In this document: piece by piece, positions 29,838-37,183 of the stretch
Numbering within the stretch: the stretch's first letter is position 1
Layout: each line of letters starts with the position of its first letter
NCBI RefSeq assembly: GCF_014644535.1
Contig: NZ_BMKW01000003.1
Coordinates: 372,001 to 436,000, forward strand
Source of the DNA: Neoroseomonas lacus
Lineage (GTDB): Bacteria > Pseudomonadota > Alphaproteobacteria > Acetobacterales > Acetobacteraceae
Direction: 5' to 3'
DNA length: 64,000 nucleotides
Notes under the pieces: model-generated
Told to the model about the DNA's origin: nothing
The model's database searches: none
Seen by the model: only the letters and a program-made list of their open reading frames with translations
Program-made: the position numbers and the translations under genes

Positions 29838-30242
29838 GTGGAGATCGACAACCCCGAGGTGATCGCCGAAGCCCGTGCGGTGTTCGACCGCTATGAGGCC
29901 GCCATCGCCTCGAACGACACTGAGATCCTCGACGCCTCCTTCTGGCCCGACCCGCGCACCGTGCGCTTCGGCGTCACCGAGATCCTCTACGGCATCGACG
30001 CCATCCGCGCCTTCCGCGCCACGGTGAAGACCTATGCCCCGCGCATCCAGAAACACATCCACATCACCGCCTTCGGCCGCGACTTCGCCTGCACGCATCT
30101 GGAATATGAACGCGTCGGCACCGGGCTGATCGGCCGCGAGACCAAGATCATGGCGCGCCTGCCCGAACACGGCTGGCGCGTCGTCTCCGCCCATGTCTCG
30201 CTGCTCGCGGGGCATGATCCCGGCCGCACACAGAAGGGGTGA
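29838..30242 (+). CDS. HpxZ/AtzH-like (DUF3225) protein
   Basis: Predicted 134 aa from a GTG at 29838 (GGGAG upstream). Sequence such as FWPDPRTVRFGVTEILYGID and GRETKIMARLPEHGWRVVSAHVS is that of the SnoaL-fold family annotated as oxalurate catabolism protein HpxZ, which also includes AtzH of triazine degradation. Members accompany amidases acting on ureido compounds, yet no amidase is present here. It sits behind the molybdenum hydroxylase, which often acts on N-heterocycles, so a shared catabolic pathway is possible. Followed after 5 nt by a DsbA-fold gene. Confidence 0.85.
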   Translation: MEIDNPEVIAEARAVFDRYEAAIASNDTEILDASFWPDPRTVRFGVTEILYGIDAIRAFRATVKTYAPRIQKHIHITAFGRDFACTHLEYERVGTGLIGRETKIMARLPEHGWRVVSAHVSLLAGHDPGRTQKG

Positions 30243-30247
30243 ACGCC

Positions 30248-30898
30248 ATGGGCCAGACGGTCGAGTGCTTCTACACGCTGTCCTCACCCTGGATGTACCT
30301 GGGCGGACCGCAACTGACCGACATCATCCGCCGCCACGGCGCGACGCTGATGTTGAAGCCTTACGATTTCCGCTTGGTGATCAAGCACACCGGCGGCATT
30401 CCGCTGCGCACCCGGCCCGAGCCGCGGCAGGACTACCACGCGCTGGAACTCGACCGCTGGTCGCGCCACCTCGACATCCCGCTCAAGCTCAAGCCGAAGC
30501 ACTACCCACCCTCGGACCAGCGCCAGGCCGGGCGGATGGTCATGGCCGCCCAGGCGCGCGGCCTCGATGCCATGGCGCTATCCCACGCCATGCTGCGCGC
30601 CCTGTGGCTTGAGGACCGCGACATCGCCGACCCCCGCGTTCGCGTCGCCATCGCCGAGGAGGAAGGCCTGCCCGGCGAGGCCCTGCACCGGGAGGAGGAA
30701 AGTTCCTCCGTCGAAGCCGAATGGGACCGCAACAACCAGGAGGCGGTGAAGCGCGGCGTCTTCGGTGCGCCCACCTTCTTTTGCGGCGATCTCTGGCTGT
30801 GGGGGCAGGACCGCCTGTTCTTCCTCGATAAACACCTCGCCGGCGAACAGGTCCAATCCGACGCATCCGCCAAGATCGGCAAGATTCGAGCAGCATGA
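30248..30898 (+). CDS. DsbA-family protein / 2-hydroxychromene-2-carboxylate isomerase-like
   Basis: Predicted 216 aa. A thioredoxin fold with helical insertion of the kappa-GST/HCCA-isomerase type: FYTLSSPWMYLGGPQL at the N-terminus, where isomerases have an SPWSYLG-like motif, and RGVFGAPTFFCGDLWLWGQDRLFF near the C-terminus (seen in two parts). No CxxC dithiol is present, so it is not a disulfide oxidase. ATG 30248 is preferred over GTG 30239 because AAGGGG lies 8 nt before it. Stop overlaps the next gene by 4 nt. Confidence 0.85.
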   Translation: MGQTVECFYTLSSPWMYLGGPQLTDIIRRHGATLMLKPYDFRLVIKHTGGIPLRTRPEPRQDYHALELDRWSRHLDIPLKLKPKHYPPSDQRQAGRMVMAAQARGLDAMALSHAMLRALWLEDRDIADPRVRVAIAEEEGLPGEALHREEESSSVEAEWDRNNQEAVKRGVFGAPTFFCGDLWLWGQDRLFFLDKHLAGEQVQSDASAKIGKIRAA

Positions 30899-32157
30899 CA
30901 CGACACGTAGCGATCATCGGCGCCGGCATCGTCGGTGCCTGTTCTGCCATCGAGGCGCTGCGCCTCGGCTTTCGCGTGACCATCATCGACCCCGCCGAAC
31001 CGGGCGGCGAGCAATCCGCCTCCTACGGCAATGGCTGCTGGCTGAGCCCGATGTCGGTGATCCCACCCGCCTTCCCGGGGCTGTGGAAGAAGGTGCCGAA
31101 ATTCCTGATGGACCCGCTCGGCCCCCTGGCCATCCGCTGGTCCTATTTCCCCCGCGTCTTCCCCTGGCTGCTGCGCTACCTGCGCGCCGGCTGGACTTGG
31201 GATAGCGTCGAGGAAACCGCCCGCGCGCTGCGCCCGCTCGTCGTCGATGCCCCGGCGCTGCATTTGCGCATCGCCGAGGAGGCCGGCGTCGGTCATCTGA
31301 TCGAACGTCGCGGGCTGATCTATGTCTACCCGACCCGCGCCGCCTTCGAGGCCGAGGCCATGGCCTGGGAGATCCGCCACCGCGTCGGCGTGCGCTGGAT
31401 CGAGCTGGACTCCAACGACCTGCACCAGCGCGAACCCGACCTCGACCGCCGCTACACCTTCGGCGTGATGGTCGAGGAAGGCGGCCATTGCACTGACCCG
31501 GGCGCCTATACCGCCGCGCTGGTGGCCCATGCGGTCGGGCAGGGGGCTGAGCTGCGCCGCGCCGCCGCGACCGGCTTCCGCATCGAGGCCGGCCGGCTCA
31601 AGGCCGTGCTGACCGATGCGGGCGAGGTCGCCGCTGATGCCGCGGTGATCGCCGCCGGGGCCCATTCCAAGCCGCTCGCCGCCGCCGCCGGCGACCAGGT
31701 CCCGCTGGAGACCGAGCGTGGCTACCACGCCGAGGTCAGCGACCCCGAAGTATCCCCGCGCCACGGGCTGATGCCCTCCGACGGCAAGATGTCCGTGATG
31801 CGCACCCGCAACGGCCTGCGCTGCGCCGGCCAGGTCGAGATCGCCGGGCTCGATGCGGCGCCGAACTGGCAGCGCGCCGAGATCCTGCGCGACCATCTGC
31901 TGCGCTGCTTTCCCGGCCTGCCGCGCACCCTGCCGACCGAGCGGGTGAAGGTCTGGATGGGCCATCGCCCCTCCATGCCGGATGGCAAGCCCTGCCTCGG
32001 CCCGTCGCGGGCGAGCGCCGACATTCTGCATGCCTTCGGGCACGGGCATACCGGGTTGGTGGCGGCGGCGCGTACCGGCCGGGTGGTGGCCGACCTGCTG
32101 ACAGGGCAGACGCCAGAGATACCGATTGGCGCCTTCAACCCACGCCGATTCGCCTAA
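30895..32157 (+). CDS. DadA-like FAD-dependent amino-acid oxidoreductase
   Basis: Predicted 420 aa. N-terminal FAD motif VAIIGAGIVGACSAIEAL followed by IIDPAEPGGEQSASYGNGCW, the arrangement of the small subunit of D-amino-acid dehydrogenase. GHGHTGLVAAARTGRVVADL near the C-terminus completes the FAD site. It is likely to oxidise a D- or cyclic amino acid at the membrane. It is translationally coupled (ATGA) to the DsbA-fold gene and follows the HpxZ-like gene, so the three form an operon of uncertain substrate. Confidence 0.88.
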   Translation: MTRHVAIIGAGIVGACSAIEALRLGFRVTIIDPAEPGGEQSASYGNGCWLSPMSVIPPAFPGLWKKVPKFLMDPLGPLAIRWSYFPRVFPWLLRYLRAGWTWDSVEETARALRPLVVDAPALHLRIAEEAGVGHLIERRGLIYVYPTRAAFEAEAMAWEIRHRVGVRWIELDSNDLHQREPDLDRRYTFGVMVEEGGHCTDPGAYTAALVAHAVGQGAELRRAAATGFRIEAGRLKAVLTDAGEVAADAAVIAAGAHSKPLAAAAGDQVPLETERGYHAEVSDPEVSPRHGLMPSDGKMSVMRTRNGLRCAGQVEIAGLDAAPNWQRAEILRDHLLRCFPGLPRTLPTERVKVWMGHRPSMPDGKPCLGPSRASADILHAFGHGHTGLVAAARTGRVVADLLTGQTPEIPIGAFNPRRFA

Positions 32158-32265
32158 TGCCGGTTCCGCTTAATTTCGCTCGCTTTCGCTTTGCCGGGGT
32201 GCCATCCTGACACGTAGCGCCCCTGCATCCCGCAGGGTCGCCTGATTTTGTGGACCTGCAGGAAC

Positions 32266-33066
32266 GTGTCTGAATACGACAACCAGGGTGGCACCGGCCC
32301 GATCGAGGCCGAGGTGAAATGGTACAACAGCCGCAAGGGCTTCGGCTTCGTGCTCGGACCTGACGGCAGCGACGTCTTCTTCCATGCCTCGGCCCTTACC
32401 GAGGCTGGGATCGAGCCGCCGGACACAGGTGACAAGCTGGTCTGTGAGATCGGCTCCGACCGGCAGGGCCGTCGTCTCGTCACCCGCATCGTTGAGCTGA
32501 AGCGCGGCGAAGGTGGTGGCATGGGTGCCCGCCCGCCCCGTCGCGACTTCGGTGGCTCGCCGGGCGGTGGCTTCGGCGACCGTCCCCCGCGCCGCGACTT
32601 CGCCGGCGGCGGTGGCTTCGGCGACCGTCCCCCGCGCCGCGACTTCGGCGGCGGCGGTGGCTTCGGCGATCGTCCCCCGCGTCGCGACTTCGGTGGCCCG
32701 CCGGGCGGCGGCTTCGGTGGTGGTGGTGGCTTCGGCGACCGTCCCCCGCGCCGCGACTTCGGTGGCCCGCCGAGCGGTGGCTTCGGCGACCGTCCGCCAC
32801 GCGCCTTCGGGGACCGTCCGCCGCGTCGTGAATTCGGTGGCCGCGATGAAGGCGGGCCGACCTACGACGTCAACGGCACGGTCAAGTGGTTCGACCAGGT
32901 CCGCGGCTTCGGCTTCGTGACGCCGGATGACGGCGGCCAGGACGTGTTCCTGCATTCGTCGGTCCTCCAGCGCGCCGGCAAGCAGGACGTTCAGCAGGGC
33001 GAGAAGGTCAATCTCGAGGTGCGTGACGGCCAGCGCGGTCGCCAGGCTGTGAACATGAAGGACTGA
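32266..33066 (+). CDS. Double cold-shock-domain protein with Gly/Arg-rich linker
   Basis: Predicted 266 aa from GTG 32266; an in-frame TTG at 32248 is the alternative. An N-terminal cold-shock domain (EVKWYNSRKGFGFVLG, VFFHASAL) and a C-terminal one (TVKWFDQVRGFGFVT, VFLHSSVL) flank a linker of about 110 residues built from repeats of FGDRPPRRDFGG. Both domains keep the RNP1-like KGFGFV/RGFGFV and RNP2-like V-F-H motifs for RNA or ssDNA binding. The RG-rich linker adds low-complexity RNA-binding or condensate-forming potential. Tandem cold-shock domains are known in alphaproteobacteria; this long repetitive linker is less usual. A hairpin (CCCTGC/GCAGGG, 32221-32237) lies in the leader. Confidence 0.9.
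   Translation: MSEYDNQGGTGPIEAEVKWYNSRKGFGFVLGPDGSDVFFHASALTEAGIEPPDTGDKLVCEIGSDRQGRRLVTRIVELKRGEGGGMGARPPRRDFGGSPGGGFGDRPPRRDFAGGGGFGDRPPRRDFGGGGGFGDRPPRRDFGGPPGGGFGGGGGFGDRPPRRDFGGPPSGGFGDRPPRAFGDRPPRREFGGRDEGGPTYDVNGTVKWFDQVRGFGFVTPDDGGQDVFLHSSVLQRAGKQDVQQGEKVNLEVRDGQRGRQAVNMKD
32530..32845 (+). repeat. In-gene tandem repeats encoding the FGDRPPRRDFGG linker
   Basis: Imperfect units of roughly 36-60 bp encode RPPRRDF five times plus RPPRRE and RPPRA variants, separated by Gly-rich spacers of changing length. The DNA units are nearly identical, so the number of copies is likely to vary between strains. Confidence 0.85.
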
Positions 33067-33083
33067 CCCTCGCGGTCAGCCCG

Positions 33084-33121
33084 AAAAAGGCCCCGTCGCC
33101 GGAAGGCGCGGGGCTTTTTTT
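33084..33121 (+). terminator. Intrinsic terminator after the cold-shock gene
   Basis: GGCCCCGTCGCC-GGAA-GGCGCGGGGC forms a strong stem with one mismatch, preceded by AAAAA and followed by seven T residues. It is the most canonical rho-independent terminator in the window. Confidence 0.85.
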
Positions 33122-33188
33122 ATGCCGGGTCGCGTTTTTCGACGCGCGTTAGCACTCTCTTCACCTCTCGCGGCCACAGTGGCCTCGG

Positions 33189-33203
33189 ACGGGAATATCC
33201 CGT
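33189..33203 (+). promoter_or_regulatory. Palindrome in the flagellin leader
   Basis: ACGGGA-ATA-TCCCGT lies 25-40 nt before the flagellin ATG, probably in the transcribed leader. In alphaproteobacteria flagellin translation is often controlled through the leader by FlbT, so an RNA hairpin here is plausible. No flagellar sigma factor site is evident. Confidence 0.35.
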
Positions 33204-33227
33204 TCATCGTGAAGGGAAGATCCCGCA

Positions 33228-34064
33228 ATGAGCCTCAATTCGGTGAACACGAACGGCGGTGCCATGGTGGCGCTGCAATCGCTCAATCGCACGAATGAGG
33301 CGTTGAATATGACGCAGAAGCGCATATCGACGGGCTTTCGTGTCGCGGACGCCAAGGATGATGGCGCCGCCTTCGCCGTCGCCCAGTCGGTTCGCGCCGA
33401 CGTTGCCGGCCTCACCGCCGCGAATGAACAGCTCGGCGGCACCAAGGGCATTCTCGATACCGCGCTGTCCGGCCTGACCAAGGTCTCCGACACCATGACC
33501 AAGGTGCGCGAGACGCTGGTCCGCCTGGCCGACGACACGCTGAACACCGACCAGCGCGCGCAGTACGAAACCCAGTACGAAGCCCTGCGCACCCAGATCA
33601 CGAACTTCATCGCCGATGCGACCTATAATGGTCGTACCCTGCTCGACACCAATGCCGGCAATGGCGGTGGCGACATCACCACCACCCGCAATGAATCAGG
33701 CACCACCTATACGCTGACCGCCGCCGATGGCGCCGGCACCATGGTCGTCGCCGCCGCACCGACCGATGCCGCGACGGCGCAGGCCGCCATCGCCGCGGGT
33801 GGCGACTGGGCAACGGTGAACACGCAGATCGCCGATGCGCTGAACCGCTTCGGTTCCGACTCGCGCTACATCGACTCGCAGGTCGCCTACAACCGCGACA
33901 AGCTCGATGCGCTGGATGGCGGCCTCGGCGCCCTGATCGACGCCGACCTCGCGAAGGAATCCGCCCGGCTGCAGGCCCTGCAGATCCGCCAGCAACTCGG
34001 CACCCAGTCGCTGTCCATCGCCAACCAGGCGCCGCAGTCGCTGCTCAGCCTCTTCAAGGGCTGA
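33228..34064 (+). CDS. Flagellin
   Basis: Predicted 278 aa, typical of short alphaproteobacterial flagellins. The conserved N-terminal D0/D1 part (MSLNSVNTNGGAMVALQSL, KRISTGFRVADAKDDGAAFAVA) and C-terminal part (LAKESARLQALQIRQQLGTQ, SIANQAPQSLLSLF) are both intact; the variable middle is short. No signal peptide is present, as expected for export through the flagellar apparatus. AAGGGAAG is the ribosome site. No other flagellar gene, nor flaF/flbT, is nearby, so it is an isolated filament gene. Confidence 0.94.
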   Translation: MSLNSVNTNGGAMVALQSLNRTNEALNMTQKRISTGFRVADAKDDGAAFAVAQSVRADVAGLTAANEQLGGTKGILDTALSGLTKVSDTMTKVRETLVRLADDTLNTDQRAQYETQYEALRTQITNFIADATYNGRTLLDTNAGNGGGDITTTRNESGTTYTLTAADGAGTMVVAAAPTDAATAQAAIAAGGDWATVNTQIADALNRFGSDSRYIDSQVAYNRDKLDALDGGLGALIDADLAKESARLQALQIRQQLGTQSLSIANQAPQSLLSLFKG

Positions 34065-34814
34065 TCAGCCGTAGCGGCGCGGCCGCAACCCGGCGAAGAG
34101 GTAGCTGCCGAGCGAGACGACGTCGTGCACCGGCAGCCCCAGGGCCGCCTGCAGCGCCGCCGCATAGGGCGGCATGTTGGTGCATTCCAGCACGATGGCG
34201 CCGATCTCGGGATGCGCCGCGACCAACGCACGGCCGGCTTCAAGGATGTCCCTCTCCGCCGCCGCGGCGTCAAGCTCGGCCTTATCCTGGCGCACCAATA
34301 CGCGGTACAGCTCACCGTCCTGCGCAATGCCGGCCACCGGCGTGTCCGGCGCCATGCCGGAAGCGGCCAGGTGCGCCGGCGTCAGGGACACCGGGCTCAC
34401 CGTGATGACGCCCACGCGCCGCCCCGCCGGCAGCAGGGCCTCCACCCACGGAACCTGGATCAGGGAGGAGGTGGCGACCGGCACGCCGATCGCCGCGGCG
34501 ATCTCCTTCTGGAAAATGCACAGGAAGCCGCAGCTGGTGGTGATGGCTTCCGCGCCGAGTGCCACCAATTCCTGGGCCGCCGCGATGAAATCCGGCAGCA
34601 GGCCGCGAGCGCCCTGCAGCACCACGCGTTCGGGCGTCGCCCCCGGCACCACCCGGTACAGCACCGGGAAAGGCCAAGTCAGTCCATTGCCGATATCGCC
34701 CGGAATGCGCGGAAACCGCGTCTCCAGCATGATGATGCCGAGTGGTGCGCCCTGGACGGGCTTCACGCCGCGCGCAATCCGCGCGAGATTCGGGGTAGGG
34801 AAGGAAGGGTTCAT
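34065..34814 (-). CDS. Aspartate/glutamate racemase-family protein
   Basis: Predicted 249 aa, convergent with flagellin with no gap. The two-cysteine layout of the family is visible: TTSCGFLCIF in the first half and VLECTNMPPY in the second. The family contains racemases, maleate isomerases and hydantoin racemases. It divides from a TctC-type binding protein across about 170 nt, which suggests a link to uptake of an organic acid. Start at ATG 34814 is preferred; the in-frame extension upstream is antisense to the next gene. Confidence 0.82.
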   Translation of the reverse strand: MNPSFPTPNLARIARGVKPVQGAPLGIIMLETRFPRIPGDIGNGLTWPFPVLYRVVPGATPERVVLQGARGLLPDFIAAAQELVALGAEAITTSCGFLCIFQKEIAAAIGVPVATSSLIQVPWVEALLPAGRRVGVITVSPVSLTPAHLAASGMAPDTPVAGIAQDGELYRVLVRQDKAELDAAAAERDILEAGRALVAAHPEIGAIVLECTNMPPYAAALQAALGLPVHDVVSLGSYLFAGLRPRRYG

Positions 34815-34982
34815 GGCCACCGAGGCTAGAGCGTTTTCCGCCAATGCGGAATCGGCAGCGGTCGACACCCCCATCCGCCCCCGGTGAACCGGTCCCGGGC
34901 CGGGGAGGGGCGACGGCGCAGCGCCCTGGCATCCCGGTGGGCAGGCACCTACCTTCCGACAACAAGAAGGAGACCGGGACTG

Positions 34983-35969
34983 ATGATCCGCCGTACCCTG
35001 ATCGCCGCGGCCTTTGCCGCGGCCGCCCTGCCGGCCATCGCGCAGGACGCCCCCTGGCCGAACCGGCCGATCACCATCATGGGCGGCTTCCCGAACGGGG
35101 CGGGCACCGACATCTATGCCCGTCGCCTGGCCGAACCGCTGTCGCGCGCGCTGGGCGTGCCGGTGGTGGTCGACAACCGCAGCGGGGCGGGCGGCAACAT
35201 CGCCTCCGAATACGTCTCGAAGCAGCCAGCCGACGGCTACCTGTTCATGTTCGGCACCGCCGGCACGCACGCGATCAATGCCGCGCTGTATCGCCGCCTG
35301 CCGTTCAACGTGACGCGCGACTTCACCCCGGTCGTGCTGCTCGGCGACGTGCCGAACGTCATGCTGGTGAACCCGGAAAAGCGCCCCAACCTGCAGACCT
35401 GCCAGGACGTGCTGGCGGCGGCGCGGGCCCGGCCGCAGGCGATCACCTATGCCTCGACCGGCAACGGCGCCTCGACGCATCTCGCCGGCGCGCAATTCGC
35501 CACCGCGGCGAACCTCCAGTTGCTGCACGTGCCCTATCGCGGCCAGCCCGGGGCGATCGCCTCGCTGCTCGCCGGGGATACGGATGTGTTCTTCAACCAA
35601 ACCGGCCCGTCGATGGGCCCGATCCAACAGGGCCAGGTGCGCGCCCTGGCGGTGCTCTCGCGTGAGCGCCTCCCCGCCCTGCCCAACGTGCCGACCGTCG
35701 CCGAGGCCTGCGGCCTGCCGCCGATGGACACCTCCACCTGGTACGGCCTGCTCGCCCCGGCCAACCTGCCGGCGCCGATACTGCAGCGGATGAACGCCGA
35801 GGTGAATCGCATCATCTCCACCCCGGAATTCCGGACCTGGCTGATCGAGAACCAGGCGATCACCCCGCCGGCGGCGCCGAATTCGCCCGAGCAGTTCCGC
35901 GAGACCCTCGCCGCCGACATCGCGCGCTGGGCCGAGGTGGTGCGCGTCTCCGGCGCCACGGTGGACTGA
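34983..35969 (+). CDS. Bug/TctC-family tripartite tricarboxylate transporter solute-binding protein
   Basis: Predicted 328 aa. Signal peptide RRTLIAAAFAAAALPAIAQ, then the Bug-family pattern: WPNRPITIMGGFPNGAGTD, VVVDNRSGAGGNIASEYV, PADGYLFMFGTAGTHAIN, and HVPYRGQPGAIASLLAGD around the middle. Such proteins bind small carboxylates in the periplasm. No TctA/TctB membrane genes are adjacent; orphan Bug genes are frequent in Acetobacteraceae and Burkholderiales. AAGGAG at 34967 supports ATG 34983. Confidence 0.92.
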   Translation: MIRRTLIAAAFAAAALPAIAQDAPWPNRPITIMGGFPNGAGTDIYARRLAEPLSRALGVPVVVDNRSGAGGNIASEYVSKQPADGYLFMFGTAGTHAINAALYRRLPFNVTRDFTPVVLLGDVPNVMLVNPEKRPNLQTCQDVLAAARARPQAITYASTGNGASTHLAGAQFATAANLQLLHVPYRGQPGAIASLLAGDTDVFFNQTGPSMGPIQQGQVRALAVLSRERLPALPNVPTVAEACGLPPMDTSTWYGLLAPANLPAPILQRMNAEVNRIISTPEFRTWLIENQAITPPAAPNSPEQFRETLAADIARWAEVVRVSGATVD

Positions 35970-36108
35970 CCCCAGTCGCCGCCCGGCCGCGCAGAGTGGT
36001 TTTCGTTCGCCCGTGCTCGCGAAGCCGCTCTACCGCTTTGTTTTCGCGCGCATCTTCACGCGTCTGGCTGATTCCAGCCCGACGCGATCTGCCCTAGAAA
36101 GGGAAGCG

Positions 36109-36867
36109 ATGGACCACGCCGCATCCGATGCCGAGGGACGCTGGCACGCCGCGCGAACCGTGGCGCGGCGTTGGCGGCGCGCTGAGGCCACCGAGGTGCA
36201 ACTCGGCCTGTCGCTCACCTTCGTCGCTGGCGCGATCAATGCCGGCGGCTTCATGATCGTCGGGCAATACACCTCCCACATGACGGGCATCGTCTCGGCG
36301 TTGGCTGACCATGCCGCGCTCGGCATGGGGCAACTGATGCTGGCGGGGCTGCTGGCGCTGCTCAGCTTCATGGCGGGCGCGGCGCATTCCGCCTGGCTGA
36401 TCAATTTCGGCCGGAGGCTCGCCTGGCGCAGCCGCTACGCGCTGCCGCTGCTGGTCGAGGCCGGGCTGCTGCTGTGCTTCGGCTTGATGGGCGCGCTGTT
36501 GCCGGTCGAAGTGGTCGCCATCCCGGTGGTGCCGCTGCTGTGCTTTCTGATGGGCGTGCAGAATGCCTGCATCACCAAGATCTCCGGTGCGCGGATCCGC
36601 ACTACCCATATGACCGGCATCGTCACCGATCTCGGCATCGAGCTCGGCAAGCTGACGTATTGGAATGCCGATGCCAGGACACCCGCGCCCCGGGTCGTCG
36701 CCGATCGCGCCAAGATGCGGCTGCTGGCCGGGTTGCTTGCCAGCTTCGCGATCGGCGGGCTGGTCGGCGCGCTGGCCTTCGCGCGGATCGGTCTCGCTGC
36801 CTGCCTGCCGCTGGCGGTGCTGCTGCTGGTGCTGGCCAATGCGGTGATCCCGGCCGAGGAGCGCTGA
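36109..36867 (+). CDS. DUF1275 (YoaK-like) membrane protein
   Basis: Predicted 252 aa. About six membrane helices after a 35-residue cytoplasmic lead; motifs FVAGAINAGGFMIVGQYTSHMTG and GVQNACITKISGARIRTTHMTG (each partly quoted by family knowledge) are the repeated half-signatures of the DUF1275 family, whose function is unknown. ATG 36109 with AAAGGG upstream is favoured over more distal in-frame starts. It stands alone. Confidence 0.85.
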   Translation: MDHAASDAEGRWHAARTVARRWRRAEATEVQLGLSLTFVAGAINAGGFMIVGQYTSHMTGIVSALADHAALGMGQLMLAGLLALLSFMAGAAHSAWLINFGRRLAWRSRYALPLLVEAGLLLCFGLMGALLPVEVVAIPVVPLLCFLMGVQNACITKISGARIRTTHMTGIVTDLGIELGKLTYWNADARTPAPRVVADRAKMRLLAGLLASFAIGGLVGALAFARIGLAACLPLAVLLLVLANAVIPAEER

Positions 36868-37183
36868 GGGGACCGAAAGAGGCTTCGCCGCTCCCGAGCC
36901 TTGGGATAGTGCGGCCAGGCTCACCAAAGCCCGGCGGCTTTCGCATGCCGGAATTTCGGAACCATCTTCAAGCTATTGGTTTTTCAATATTTTTAACCGA
37001 ATCAGTGACTTTGCCGAATTCAGATCTGCGCTGGCCTCGAGACCCACCGTTGTGCGCAGTGCATGCGCCCCGCTGCAGCATGCCTAGGCTGCCTGGCACC
37101 AACAAATGGCTTTCCAAATGACACTGGCATTTGGTGCGGTGGGTCCGGGAGGGGCAAGAGCCCCTTTCGGGCCTTGCCTGCCC
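36868..37183. other. Gene-free convergent junction with AT-rich island
   Basis: A 316-bp stretch between the DUF1275 gene and the ABC transporter gene. Positions 36950-37030 are unusually AT-rich for this genome, with several short runs of T and A. The right part carries copy 2 of the dispersed repeat. No coding potential is seen. Confidence 0.6.
37096..37170. repeat. Dispersed intergenic repeat, copy 2 (convergent junction)
   Basis: GCACCAACAAATGGCTTTCC begins a 24-nt stretch differing from copy 1 (4477-4500) at one base. The left end pairs with CATTTGGTGC at 37129-37138. A second hairpin (37145-37170) has an AGGGGC/GCCCCT core extended by G-U and CCG/CGG pairs. As in copy 1, the element is between two convergent genes and orientation is conserved. 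Confidence 0.65.

Noticed and set aside
32530-32845. Repeats resembling a CRISPR array
   Set aside because: The repeats are in frame, encode a consistent RPPRRDF peptide, vary in spacing, and lie within a gene flanked by two cold-shock domains.
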